Assembly: GCF_041080675.1 (NCBI RefSeq)
Contig: NZ_CP163521.1
Coordinates: 62,001 to 126,000 of the forward strand
Source: Streptomyces sp. cg36
Lineage (GTDB): Bacteria; Actinomycetota; Actinomycetes; Streptomycetales; Streptomycetaceae
DNA length: 64,000 bases
Direction of reading: 5' to 3'
The notes below the pieces were generated by a model. The model saw nothing but the letters and a program-made list of their open reading frames with translations, was not told the origin of the DNA and did no database searches. The position numbers were made by a program, and so were the translations under genes. This document shows positions 25,867 through 33,670 of this stretch, one piece after another. Numbering within the stretch: position 1 is the stretch's first letter; each line of letters starts with the position of its first letter.

Positions 25867-26255
25867 AGTCCACGTCCACGGCCCTGAAGCGCTTCACGAT
25901 CCCCCTCGCCGCCTGTCTCCTCTCCGTCGGAGCCGTCCTGTCGACCTCGGCCTCCGCACAGGCCGTGCCGTGCGGCAGCGGCAACTTCTGCGTCTGGACC
26001 GACGCCAACTTCACCGGCCTGAAGATCGAGCACAGCGGCGACGACCACTGGTGGGAGGGCGACATGGCCTGGCACGACTCCTCGTGGGCGAACCACGGAA
26101 TCTCCGGCCCCGGGGTCAAGGACCACGTCAAGGTGTACTCCGCCCGCGAGCTGCTCGGCCATGTGACCCTCTGCCTCGCCCCGGGCCAGGAGGTCGGCTA
26201 CAACGCGGGGGCCAACGACAAGGGCGCCTCCCACACCTGGACGATGGGCTGCTGA
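25863..26255 (+). CDS. Peptidase inhibitor family I36 protein, secreted
   Basis: 130-residue secreted protein; ATG 25863. The signal peptide ends near ASAQA. The mature sequence starts VPCGSGNFCVWTDANFTGLK, then DDHWWEGDMAWHDSSWANHG, VKDHVKVYSARE, LCLAPGQEVGY and a terminal WTMGC. The CxxGxFCVW motif and beta-gamma-crystallin-like pattern match family I36 inhibitors of metallo- or serine proteases. It is encoded with a similar protein and a lipoprotein, suggesting a locus that protects against proteases or acts at the cell surface. Confidence 0.85.
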   Translation: MKSTSTALKRFTIPLAACLLSVGAVLSTSASAQAVPCGSGNFCVWTDANFTGLKIEHSGDDHWWEGDMAWHDSSWANHGISGPGVKDHVKVYSARELLGHVTLCLAPGQEVGYNAGANDKGASHTWTMGC

Positions 26256-26276
26256 GCCGGCGCCCCGCTCCTCGAC

Positions 26277-26317
26277 GCGGCCCGGCCACCGGGACCGACC
26301 GGCGGTGGCCGGGCCGC
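26277..26317 (+). terminator. Terminator after the secreted-protein operon
   Basis: A perfect 15-bp stem (GCGGCCCGGCCACCG and its complement) with an 11-base loop lies 22 bases after the inhibitor stop. There is no T-tract, as is common in Streptomyces. Confidence 0.65.
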
Positions 26318-26537
26318 GCCGTGCCCGTACGGCCCGGTGTCGGCCGGATGTCGGCCGCCCGCCGGGGCTGTCGGTGATCCATGGGCGAGGTGTCGGTGGC
26401 CGTTGCGACGGTGGGGGCCGGGCCGCCCGTGCGGGCGGGCCGAAATCCGCCGCCCTGACAATGGGGCGGCGATTGTCGGCCCGCCCTGCCCGTGGGGCGG
26501 CCGTGACCGCCGCCGACAGCAGGGAAACCCCATCGCC

Positions 26538-27473
26538 ATGCCACCCACCCCGCCCTGGAACGTCCACCGGCTGCCGCGCGCCGACGGCCGCGTCTTCCTG
26601 GTCACCGGCGGCAACGCCGGGATCGGGTACTTCGTCGCGGAGCAGCTGTCCGCGACGGGAGCCACCGTCGTACTCGGCTGCCGGAACCCCGCCAAGGCCG
26701 CGACCGCCACGGCCTCGATCCGGGCACGCGTCCCGGGCGCGCGGGTCCGGGACGTACGGCTGGACCTGGCCGACCTCCCATCGCTCCAAACAGCAGTGGA
26801 GTCAATGGAGTTGGACCGTCTGGACGCGGTGGTCCACAACGCCGGGGTGGCGCTCGACGACCCGCCGCGCAGGACGACGGGGGACGGCCACGAGCTCATG
26901 TTCGCCACCAACCACCTCGGCCACTTCGCCCTGACCCACTGGCTGCTGCCCCTGCTGTCGGCCGCGCCGGACGCCCGGGTGGTGACCATGGGCAGCTTCG
27001 CGGCCAAGTCCGAACGGCTGGACCTGAACGACCCGCAGTCCGCGCGCGACTACCGCCCCCAACGCGCCTACGGGCGCTCCAAGCTGGCGCAGATGCACTT
27101 CGCCCTGGAACTCGACCGCCGCCTGCGGGCGTGCGGCAGCCCGGTGACGAGCGTGCTGGCCCACCCCGGCGGCGCACTGGACGCCCTCACCCCCGCACGC
27201 CCACCGCTCCCCACACCCCCGCTCGCCGCCCGCCTGGCCACGGCCCCCGCGGCCCTCCTGCTCCAGGGCAAACACGCGGGCGCCCGGCCCGCGGTCCGAG
27301 CGGTACTGGACCCGGCGGTACGGGGCGGCGACTTGTGGAGCCCCCGACAATTCGCCCTACGCGGCAGACCCCGCCGAGAGCCGGTGTGGCACCACCTGCG
27401 CGACGCGGACACGGCGGCCGGACTGTGGGAGGTGAGCCGCGCGCTGACCGGCGTGGACTTCGGGGGGTTGTAG
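26538..27473 (+). CDS. Short-chain dehydrogenase/reductase
   Basis: 311-residue NAD(P)-dependent oxidoreductase; ATG 26538. Rossmann motif TGGNAGIGYFVAEQL is at about residues 24-38, then DVRLDLADL, HNAG (the NNAG motif with His first), TNHLGHFALTHWLLPLL, and the catalytic region MGSF plus YGRSKLAQ (YxxxK). It resembles retinol-dehydrogenase-like SDRs. The substrate is unknown. The gene is alone between terminators and a phage remnant. Confidence 0.9.
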   Translation: MPPTPPWNVHRLPRADGRVFLVTGGNAGIGYFVAEQLSATGATVVLGCRNPAKAATATASIRARVPGARVRDVRLDLADLPSLQTAVESMELDRLDAVVHNAGVALDDPPRRTTGDGHELMFATNHLGHFALTHWLLPLLSAAPDARVVTMGSFAAKSERLDLNDPQSARDYRPQRAYGRSKLAQMHFALELDRRLRACGSPVTSVLAHPGGALDALTPARPPLPTPPLAARLATAPAALLLQGKHAGARPAVRAVLDPAVRGGDLWSPRQFALRGRPRREPVWHHLRDADTAAGLWEVSRALTGVDFGGL

Positions 27474-27510
27474 GGCGGGGCGGTTCCCTCTTGGGGCCGT
27501 CCCGCAGTCT

Positions 27511-28110
27511 GTGTGTCCGCCCGGCTGCGAGCAGCACGAAGGCAGCTCCGGGGCGATCGACGGCAATTCGCACTTCTATGGGTTCGAGTGCGAGAACCTC
27601 GGCGACGGCCGAGACCCGTGGCCTGCGGCGCAGCTCGACGCGATCGAGCGCACTGCGGCGGCGATCTGCCGGATCCACAGCTGGTCGGCCCGCTCGGTGA
27701 TCGGGCATCTGGAATGGTCCGACTGGAAGAACGACCCCAGAGGTTTCGGCATGCCGGACATGCGCGCCCGTATCGGCCGCAGGCTGGGAGGCAAGCCGTC
27801 CGGGCCGACGACGCCCGCCCCCGTGACGGTGTCGCTGACGCATGTCGTGGCGGCAGCGCGGCAGGATCCGGCGGCGGCGCAAGGCCACATCACCTACCGA
27901 GCGGACGTACTGGTCGTCGAGCAGGCCCTCCAGGCGGAGGGTCTCCTCGATGGGGCCTGGGTCGACGGGTCCTTCGGGACGCGCACCGTGACTGCGTACG
28001 CCGCGCTTCAGCGCCGGTACGGCTACAGCGGCAGCGACGCCGACGGCATCCCCGGCAAGACCTCTCTCATCCGCCTGGGCGCTGCCCACGGCTTCACCGT
28101 GAAGGACTGA
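27511..28110 (+). pseudogene. 5'-truncated phage endolysin (amidase plus peptidoglycan-binding domain)
   Basis: The frame lacks the first ~70 residues of an amidase_2-type endolysin: it begins inside the domain with AIDGNSHFYGFECENLGDG. It continues with WPAAQLDAIERTAAAICRIH, VIGHLEWSDWKNDPRGFGMP and the C-terminal peptidoglycan-binding repeat (EQALQAEGLLDGAWVDGSFG, LQRRYGYSG, DGIPGKTSL). The second zinc-ligand His (GHLEWSDWK) is present, but the N-terminal His region is missing. A GTG at 27511 could start a short product but has no proper site. With the holin gene following, it marks a prophage remnant. Confidence 0.8.
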
Positions 28111-28114
28111 TCAC

Positions 28115-28342
28115 ATGGGCACTCTCGCGTTCTGGAAGGCGACCGGCGAGCGGGCGGTACGTACGGCTGCGCAGACGCTGGTGGCTGCGCTGGGGCTCGA
28201 CTCGGCGGGTGTTCTGCATGCCGACTGGAGTGACGGTCTGTCGCTCGCAGCTGGTGCGGCGCTGCTGGCCGTGCTCACAGCGATAGCGACCTCCGGTGGG
28301 GCGGAGGGGCCGGGAGTCACCGAGACGGTGCGGCGCCGGTGA
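28115..28342 (+). CDS. Phage holin, r1t-type
   Basis: 75-residue membrane protein; ATG 28115, five bases after the endolysin stop. It begins FWKATGERAVRTAAQTLVAA, the signature of actinophage r1t-type holins. A hydrophobic segment follows (LSLAAGAALLAVLTAIATSG) and a short basic tail (TVRRR). Holins form membrane holes that release the endolysin. Its partner here is truncated, so the cassette is probably decayed. Confidence 0.85.
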   Translation: MGTLAFWKATGERAVRTAAQTLVAALGLDSAGVLHADWSDGLSLAAGAALLAVLTAIATSGGAEGPGVTETVRRR

Positions 28343-28593
28343 CTCCGCCTGAGTCTCAGCGGATTGCCCTGGAGCTGGCCGAGCTGCGGCGGACCATGGA
28401 GGTGGGGTTCGCCGAGCAGCGCGGGCAGCTGGCGCTCCTGGTCCAGCGTGGCGATCAGACGGACAAGACGCTCGATGAGCACGAGAAGCGGCTGGATGCG
28501 CTGGAGCGAGCCCGCTGGCCGCTGCCCTCGATTGCAGCCTTGACCTCATGCGTGGCCCTCGTGGTCAGCTTGTGGCAGTCAACCGGCCATTGA
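28339..28593 (+). CDS. Small phage lysis-associated membrane protein
   Basis: 84-residue protein whose GTG start overlaps the holin stop. Residues ~5-60 are a coiled coil (LELAELRRTMEVGFAEQRGQ, LVQRGDQTDKTLDEHEKRLD), followed by one C-terminal membrane helix (SIAALTSCVALVVSLW). Such N-in coiled-coil proteins sit beside holins in actinophage lysis cassettes. Confidence 0.75.
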   Translation: MTPPESQRIALELAELRRTMEVGFAEQRGQLALLVQRGDQTDKTLDEHEKRLDALERARWPLPSIAALTSCVALVVSLWQSTGH

Positions 28594-28897
28594 ATTGCAC
28601 CCTTATGCCTGCCCTTTGGGGATGTTCGCGGTTTTATCCCCGATCATCCCCAACAGGAGAGAGCGCGCCTCAAAATGCCAGCAAGGCGACTATCCGGAAT
28701 CCACTGTCCATCAAAGGGGGAAGCTACAGTACATGGGTGGGTGAAAATAAGACTTCGACTTGGAATCCAGCCAAACAGAAATCCGACACCTCAAGTCATG
28801 CTCAGGAATACCAGGTTCCTCTGGGCTCCCGATCATGAAGCTGGCTTAATGGACACGTTGTCGCTTCATGAGGAACAGATTTTGGGGAGGGTGTCTC
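28594..28897. other. Low-G+C gap with a possible gene fragment
   Basis: About 300 bases visibly poorer in G+C than the surroundings. A frame reading SIKGGSYSTWVGENKTSTWN ends near 28838 and may be a decayed exported-protein fragment. Its start is not convincing. The right end holds the ribosome binding site GGGGAGG (28884-28890) of the next gene. The composition suggests recently acquired DNA. Confidence 0.4.
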
Positions 28898-29620
28898 ATG
28901 AGCAGGATGAGCAGGCGGGGGGCCTTGGTCTGCACGGCCGCGACCACGGCGCTGCTGACGGTGGCAGCACCGGTGTACGCAGAGGGGCCGGACGCAGCGG
29001 CTCCCGCTGTGAGTCAGGTGACGAATCCTGGGACGGAGCCGGGCCCGAACGACCAGTTGCCGGCCACTGAGGAGGAAGTGGTCAATACTGCCCCGCCGAC
29101 GGTGCCCGAGGAGACCGACCTGGTAGAGGACCCTTCGCCGGAGGCGCTGCCGGAAACCGACCAGCCGAAGGACTGGGGAAGCGGCGCCCGCTACTGCGGT
29201 GCTATGACCGCCGTCTACAAGCCGAAGTCGAAGGGCGCGCAGTACCACCAGGGAGTGGGGCCGACGAACTCCAATTACAACGGGACTTCGCGCACGGCCC
29301 GGACCACGTTCACGTCGGAGGTGTCGGGGGAAGTCGGCGTCAGCGTCTCAGCCGGTCTCAAGACGAGCGTGAACTTCCTGATCTCGAAGACTGAAGTCCA
29401 GTGGAACCTCAATCTCTCTACCAAGATCACGGCGAAGCTGGGCAATCAGATCTCGGTCGATACGCCACCCCACAGGACCACAAACGGGAAGTACGGCGTC
29501 TACCGGCTGAAGACCACGGGAGTCAGCTACATCGTCTACAGCAACTGCTACATGAGCCCCGAGCAGACCATCACCAGCTACATCCCCATGCGCCGCGGGT
29601 GGTATCTGTGGGAAGACTGA
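28898..29620 (+). CDS. Secreted protein of unknown function, possibly beta-pore-like
   Basis: 240-residue exported protein; ATG 28898 lies 7 bases after GGGGAGG. The signal peptide ends VYAEG. An acidic Pro/Glu-rich spacer (to ~residue 90) precedes a domain with TFTSEVSGEVGVSVSAGLKT, SVNFLISKTEVQWNLNLSTK and ITAKLGNQISVDTPPHRT. This alternating Ser/Thr/Val pattern around a VSVSAGL hairpin resembles amphipathic beta segments of aerolysin/ETX-type proteins, but I cannot assign a family. The C-terminus YIPMRRGWYLWED overlaps the next gene. Confidence 0.65.
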   Translation: MSRMSRRGALVCTAATTALLTVAAPVYAEGPDAAAPAVSQVTNPGTEPGPNDQLPATEEEVVNTAPPTVPEETDLVEDPSPEALPETDQPKDWGSGARYCGAMTAVYKPKSKGAQYHQGVGPTNSNYNGTSRTARTTFTSEVSGEVGVSVSAGLKTSVNFLISKTEVQWNLNLSTKITAKLGNQISVDTPPHRTTNGKYGVYRLKTTGVSYIVYSNCYMSPEQTITSYIPMRRGWYLWED

Positions 29621-30120
29621 CGCGCCCTAGCCCCGCAGCCGCAAACCGTGCTTCCTGCGCTCTGGCGGCAACAGTGATGATGCTCGGCGTGGCTGGCTGT
29701 AGCGACGATGACGACAAGAACTCCGCCCCTCCCCCCAAGCCACCTACATCTGCCGCCCCGAGGGTCACCGCATCACCCGGCGGGAGTGCGGAGCACATCG
29801 ACGGCGAGACGGTCACCCGGGCGCCCCAACCCATCAACGACGGAAAAGTCCTCGCCAGCGAGCACTCGCGCAGCGGCAGCGCCGAACTTTCCCTCGGGAA
29901 GATCCGCGCGGGACGGTTGGCCATTCAGGTCAACTGCCAGGGGAAGGGAACCCTCAAGGTTGCGGTCGAACCGGTGGGCCTCAGTTTTCCGTTGGAGTGC
30001 GTGGCCTCGGAGTCAAGCAGTACATACAACGAAGTCCACCTGAAATCGGATCGCCCTGAAGGCGTAATTCGCATCACGGCGTCTCCGACAATCCGGTGGG
30101 CACTGACCGTCGAGCAATAG
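29608..30120 (+). CDS. Putative lipoprotein overlapping the secreted-protein gene
   Basis: 170-residue lipoprotein. GTG 29608 is inside the 3' end of the previous gene (13-bp overlap), implying coupling. A lipobox LGVAGC follows the signal peptide at about residue 31. A Pro/Ser-rich spacer leads to a beta-rich domain (SRSGSAELSLGKIRAGRLAI, QVNCQGKGTLKVAVEPVG) with a Cys pair (NCQ, ECV). The function is unknown. Its pairing with an exported protein could make it an immunity or accessory factor, which is inference only. Confidence 0.7.
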   Translation: MGRLTRPSPAAANRASCALAATVMMLGVAGCSDDDDKNSAPPPKPPTSAAPRVTASPGGSAEHIDGETVTRAPQPINDGKVLASEHSRSGSAELSLGKIRAGRLAIQVNCQGKGTLKVAVEPVGLSFPLECVASESSSTYNEVHLKSDRPEGVIRITASPTIRWALTVEQ

Positions 30121-30142
30121 ATCAACACAGTCGCCCACCATG

Positions 30143-30180
30143 AAATGCCCCCTCCGGCCTTCGGGTCGGAGGGGGCATTT
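30143..30180. terminator. Bidirectional terminator
   Basis: A perfect 14-bp stem (AAATGCCCCCTCCG and CGGAGGGGGCATTT) with a 10-base loop lies between the convergent lipoprotein and DUF6233 genes. A and T runs at the outer ends serve both directions. Confidence 0.88.
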
Positions 30181-30182
30181 CG

Positions 30183-30530
30183 TCATGCATCCAGCACGCC
30201 GAGCTCACTGTCCGGGCGGCAGAACGAACAGGCTGGGACGCCTTCAGAAAGCGCGGCGAGGGCCCGCTCGCGAGTGATGGCTGTGGGCTGACCAGGCGCC
30301 ATGCTGCACCCACCAATGTGCACGCCTTCGGGCAGCCGAGGTTTGTCCGCGCCCCGCCGTACGTAGGCGATCACCCAGTCCGGCGGGGGTAGGGGCGGCC
30401 GTCGAGCGGCTTCCTCAGCGACTCGCTGTCGTTCCTGCTCGATCCACCGATGCGTCCGGGCAGGGTCGGTCCGTTGCACCCGTCCCAAGAACAGCAGCGC
30501 AGCAAGCTTCGGAGACACTTCTTCGGACAC
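30183..30530 (-). CDS. DUF6233 domain protein
   Basis: 115-residue protein with the DUF6233 pattern: KLAALLFLGRVQRTDPARTH, RWIEQERQRVAEEAARRP, PPDWVIAYVRRG, VHIGGCSM and the C-terminal EGVPACSFCRPDSELGVLD with its CxxC pair. The GTG at 30530 is chosen: a TATAAT hexamer lies seven bases upstream, so the transcript may be leaderless. Function unknown; common as a single gene in Streptomyces. Confidence 0.85.
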   Translation of the reverse strand: MSEEVSPKLAALLFLGRVQRTDPARTHRWIEQERQRVAEEAARRPPLPPPDWVIAYVRRGADKPRLPEGVHIGGCSMAPGQPTAITRERALAALSEGVPACSFCRPDSELGVLDA

Positions 30531-30537
30531 ATGTTTG

Positions 30538-30543
30538 ATTATA
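30538..30543 (-). promoter_or_regulatory. TATAAT -10 hexamer placing transcription at the DUF6233 start codon
   Basis: On the minus strand TATAAT is followed by seven bases and then the GTG start at 30530. Transcription would begin at or next to the start codon, giving a leaderless mRNA. No convincing -35 is seen. Confidence 0.5.
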
Positions 30544-30701
30544 GTTCCGAGGAGGGCTCTCCGCGTACCGATCAAGTTGGGGCAGCGCATGGCCACCACT
30601 TCTTACGGGAGAAGTACAGCCTCCCCGCTTCGATCGCACAGCATGTGACGACACGAGTACCGTCGAAATGGGCGACACCCCAACGGACTTGGAGGTCAGT
30701 C

Positions 30702-31949
30702 ATGCCGCAGTGGAGCGAATTCAGCACGGGCCAACGCATCAAGATCCTTCGCGGGCCAGACATGACGCAGGAAGACCTGGCTCACGCCTGCCACCTCAGT
30801 GTCGATGCCATCCGCGCCGCCGAGCGCGACGTTCGACTCACCCTGCCCACCCTCCTCGCGGTCTCGGCAGCTCTGCACTGCGACGTGTCCGTCATCCTGG
30901 GCCAGTCCACGCCACGCCGCGCCACCACCCACGCCGACCGGGTCATCATGACCGCCCTCTCGCACGCCATCCACGACACATCCGCCGGCCGACTGCCCGA
31001 GACGCTCGACGAACCACCTACCGTCGCCGAGCTCAGCGAGATCGTCACTCAGGCTTGGAGCACGTACTGGACGGGCCAGTACGCCCAGGTAGGTGCGCTT
31101 GCCGCCCCCCTTGTCAGGGAGGCCGCCGCGCGTCTCCACGTGCAGCCTGACGGCGAGCAGGCATCAGCGTGGGCGGTCCTCGCGGATGCCTACCGGATCA
31201 GCGCCTACGTGGCCAACCTGATGGGCGCCCGCGATCTCGCCTACGCCGCGATCGGGCACGCGCACCATGCCGCCAGCCAAGCAGCCGACCCCCTGCGCGC
31301 AGCCCTGGTCGACTCCGGCCGGGCATGGGTGTACCTCCGGGACGCCCGCTTGGCCGACGCCCTCGACCTGGCTGAGAAGGCCGCCACCGACATCGAGCCC
31401 CGGTTCTCGAAGGCGTCCCACGAGGAACTGACCGTCTACGGCAGCCACATCAACTTCGCGGCCGTCGTAGCCAGCCGGATGGCCAACTCGGTCCGGGCCG
31501 CCGACTACCTGTCCCAGTCCCATGCCGCTGGCGCCCGCATGGGCCGGGAACACGGTGCGTTCGGAACCCTGTTCGGCCCGGTCACCGCGACAACGCAAGC
31601 CGTCGGCATCAAGGTCAGCCTCGGCGAGACGGGCCAGGCCCTCGACCTGATCGACAGCATCGGCGATGTCTCCCAGCTCCAGAAGGCCGCACAGCACCGG
31701 TACGCCATGGACAAGGCACTGGCCCAGGCCGACGCCCGGATGTGGGACTCGGCCCTCGACACCCTTGAGGGGGCACTGGAAGACGCCCCGGAATGGGCCC
31801 GGCACCAGGCGCTCCCCGGAGTGATCGCCGAGAAGATCGGGGCGGGGTCCACCGCACGGCTCCGCAAGGTGTCGAGGATCATCGGGGTCTCGCCGGTCCC
31901 CCGGGAAGGCATGGGTTTCGCGGCGGCTGACAGGCGTACCGCTCTCTGA
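30702..31949 (+). CDS. XRE regulator with TPR-like C-terminal domain
   Basis: 415-residue regulator; ATG 30702 follows GGAGG with six bases between. The HTH is at residues ~8-60 (TGQRIKILRGPDMTQEDLAH, ACHLSVDAIRAAERDVRL). The rest is all-helical TPR-like repeats (AAWSTYWTGQYAQVG-type, AWAVLADAYRISAYVANLMG, ALVDSGRAWVYLRDARLADA, LDTLEGALEDAPEWARHQAL). This domain layout fits peptide- or ligand-responsive regulators. It heads the set of genes up to 35124 and is the likely regulator of them. Confidence 0.88.
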   Translation: MPQWSEFSTGQRIKILRGPDMTQEDLAHACHLSVDAIRAAERDVRLTLPTLLAVSAALHCDVSVILGQSTPRRATTHADRVIMTALSHAIHDTSAGRLPETLDEPPTVAELSEIVTQAWSTYWTGQYAQVGALAAPLVREAAARLHVQPDGEQASAWAVLADAYRISAYVANLMGARDLAYAAIGHAHHAASQAADPLRAALVDSGRAWVYLRDARLADALDLAEKAATDIEPRFSKASHEELTVYGSHINFAAVVASRMANSVRAADYLSQSHAAGARMGREHGAFGTLFGPVTATTQAVGIKVSLGETGQALDLIDSIGDVSQLQKAAQHRYAMDKALAQADARMWDSALDTLEGALEDAPEWARHQALPGVIAEKIGAGSTARLRKVSRIIGVSPVPREGMGFAAADRRTAL

Positions 31950-32095
31950 TCTGCTCAACCTGTACGGGGCATACGACTACCTGTCGGTCACTCTTCAACA
32001 GCCTTATGCGCCGTACCAGTTGGGGTGCAGCGAGCTCCTCAAGTCGCATGCCCCGTCCCTTCAGTCCGGCGTGCGCCAGCGGGACGGTACTGGGC

Positions 32096-32563
32096 ATGAC
32101 CCGAACCCCGGGCGACACCGGTCGCCGACGCAACCTTGCCGACGCAGCGAACGGCCTCCCCAATAGTCGCCGCCGCGTCGCCCTGTACGCGTGTGTTCTG
32201 GACGGTCGTGACCACAAGGCCGTCATGGATGAGCTGCGTACCTACGCCGTAGCCCGCGACTGGACCGTGACGGCCGCCCTTTACGACACAGGCCCCCTGG
32301 ATCGCACCACGGGCCGCTTCGCGCTCGACCGGGTGTCCCGCCTGCTGGAGGACGGCCGGGTCGACGGCATCGTGGCACGTAGCGAAGCCGACCTGGCGGC
32401 CTCGACGAAACTCGGCCGCGCCAGGCTTGATGCCTGGCTCGACGGCCTCGACCACCCGGCCTTCGTCGACTACCTGTTCAAGGCCGCCGACACCCCCGAC
32501 GACCGCGGCCTGCTCCTCGACGAATCCGCCCGGCCGTGGGCCAACGAGGTGGTCACGCCGTGA
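32096..32563 (+). CDS. Serine-recombinase-like domain protein lacking the catalytic Ser
   Basis: 155-residue protein; ATG 32096. The core (RRVALYACVLDGRDHKAVMD, ELRTYAVARDWTVTAALYDT, GRVDGIVARSEADL) follows the fold pattern of the resolvase/invertase catalytic domain. The position of the catalytic Ser is Cys-Val-Leu here, and there is no C-terminal DNA-binding domain. It is unlikely to recombine DNA and may be a regulatory descendant. The stop overlaps the next start (GTGA). The 146 bases before it show no gene. Confidence 0.65.
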   Translation: MTRTPGDTGRRRNLADAANGLPNSRRRVALYACVLDGRDHKAVMDELRTYAVARDWTVTAALYDTGPLDRTTGRFALDRVSRLLEDGRVDGIVARSEADLAASTKLGRARLDAWLDGLDHPAFVDYLFKAADTPDDRGLLLDESARPWANEVVTP

Positions 32564-33087
32564 CCGGACAGGTTGCCTACAGCAGAGGTCTGGGCGTCGC
32601 CAACTGGCTCGCCTCGGCGCACCCCGACCCTGAGCAGGCGAAAGCTGAATGGGGAGACCCGCGTAAGGGGCACGTCGCGCTGATTCCTACAGGAAGGATT
32701 TTCGACGCCGTCCGTGTCGCCGCGAAGGTCGTGCACGCGGCCGTCGGCGACACGGACGACGCCAGGGTAGCCGCGTTCTTGAGTGCCCTCGTCGACGGGC
32801 CGGTCATCCACGACGCCTACTCCGCCAGCATCGCGTACTGCTTCCTCGTGCCGCTCGGGTCCTGTGCCCACCACCGCGCCGATGACGCCCATCGTCTCGT
32901 CCCGGGCACCACCTGGCTCGGCGTCCCCGAGGCAGCGCGAACCGCCCGGCCCGGCGCCTTCTGGGTCCTCGCGCCCCGTCAGTACGACGACCTGTGCATC
33001 CCCGGCTACGTCGACCAGCTCATCCGCGCCGGCCGCCGCAACCTTGCAAAAGCCGCAGAGATCGCGCGGGAAGGCTGCCCCCAATGA
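32560..33087 (+). CDS. Prim-pol-like domain protein
   Basis: 175-residue protein; GTG 32560 overlaps the previous stop. Segments GVANWLASAHPDPEQAKAEW, GHVALIPTGRIFDAVRVAAK, GPVIHDAYSASIAYCFLVPL, VPGTTWLGVPEA and GAFWVLAPRQ resemble the fold of bifunctional primase-polymerase N-terminal domains. The catalytic DxD pair is not evident. It appears to be another repurposed enzyme domain in this operon. Function unknown. Confidence 0.6.
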   Translation: MTGQVAYSRGLGVANWLASAHPDPEQAKAEWGDPRKGHVALIPTGRIFDAVRVAAKVVHAAVGDTDDARVAAFLSALVDGPVIHDAYSASIAYCFLVPLGSCAHHRADDAHRLVPGTTWLGVPEAARTARPGAFWVLAPRQYDDLCIPGYVDQLIRAGRRNLAKAAEIAREGCPQ

Positions 33088-33575
33088 GCGCCGCCTCCTT
33101 CACCGTGCGCGTCGAAGTACTCGTGGCCCAGCGAGACCCTTCCAACGAAGAGGTCACCGTCCTCCAGATCGAGGACGACGGCGCCTGGCGCCTACCAGGC
33201 ACGATTGTGTCTTCATGGACGGACGTGCCCAACGCGGCCCGCCTGGCGCTGGCCGCCGAGACCGGCCTGGACCTTCGGTTGGCCCGGATCCTCGCGCTTG
33301 ACGAGGCCACCGAACCCGGCCATCTGGTCATCATCATGGACGGCGGGTTCGTCGGACCGGACAGAGCCACGCTGATCGGAGTCATGTCCGGAAAGGTCGC
33401 ATCGCTGCCGAACTCGCGATGGGCATCCTTCGACGACCTCAAGGACAGCCCGCGGCGCATCGGCTACGCCGTGGCCGCCTCCTACAACGACCTGCCTTTA
33501 CCGCTCCTCGTCGACGGCATGTCCGACGTGGAGCGCTGGCACACCCCCACGCCGTCCGACCCGACGGCTCCTTGA
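33084..33575 (+). CDS. NUDIX-like protein with degenerate Nudix box
   Basis: 163-residue protein; ATG 33084 overlaps the previous stop (ATGA). The NUDIX fold shows in TVRVEVLVAQRDPSNEEVTV, WRLPGTIVSSWTDVP and ARLALAAETGLDLRLARILA. The box residues REUXEE are replaced by LALAAE, so hydrolysis is doubtful; a sensor or structural role is possible. Codon 139 is TTA (33498-33500), suggesting bldA-dependent translation. Confidence 0.7.
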   Translation: MSAASFTVRVEVLVAQRDPSNEEVTVLQIEDDGAWRLPGTIVSSWTDVPNAARLALAAETGLDLRLARILALDEATEPGHLVIIMDGGFVGPDRATLIGVMSGKVASLPNSRWASFDDLKDSPRRIGYAVAASYNDLPLPLLVDGMSDVERWHTPTPSDPTAP

Positions 33576-33670
33576 CTCTCCGCCCCGGTCGGTGACCGGG
33601 GCGGAGCCCTACCCCCATGGCGACCGATTCGGGCCAGGGTCGCACCCGCCCACTCTCAGAGGAGCACGCC

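Noticed and set aside
27511..28110. The endolysin as an intact gene
   Set aside because: The N-terminal part of the amidase domain with its first zinc-ligand region is absent and the GTG start lacks a proper site.
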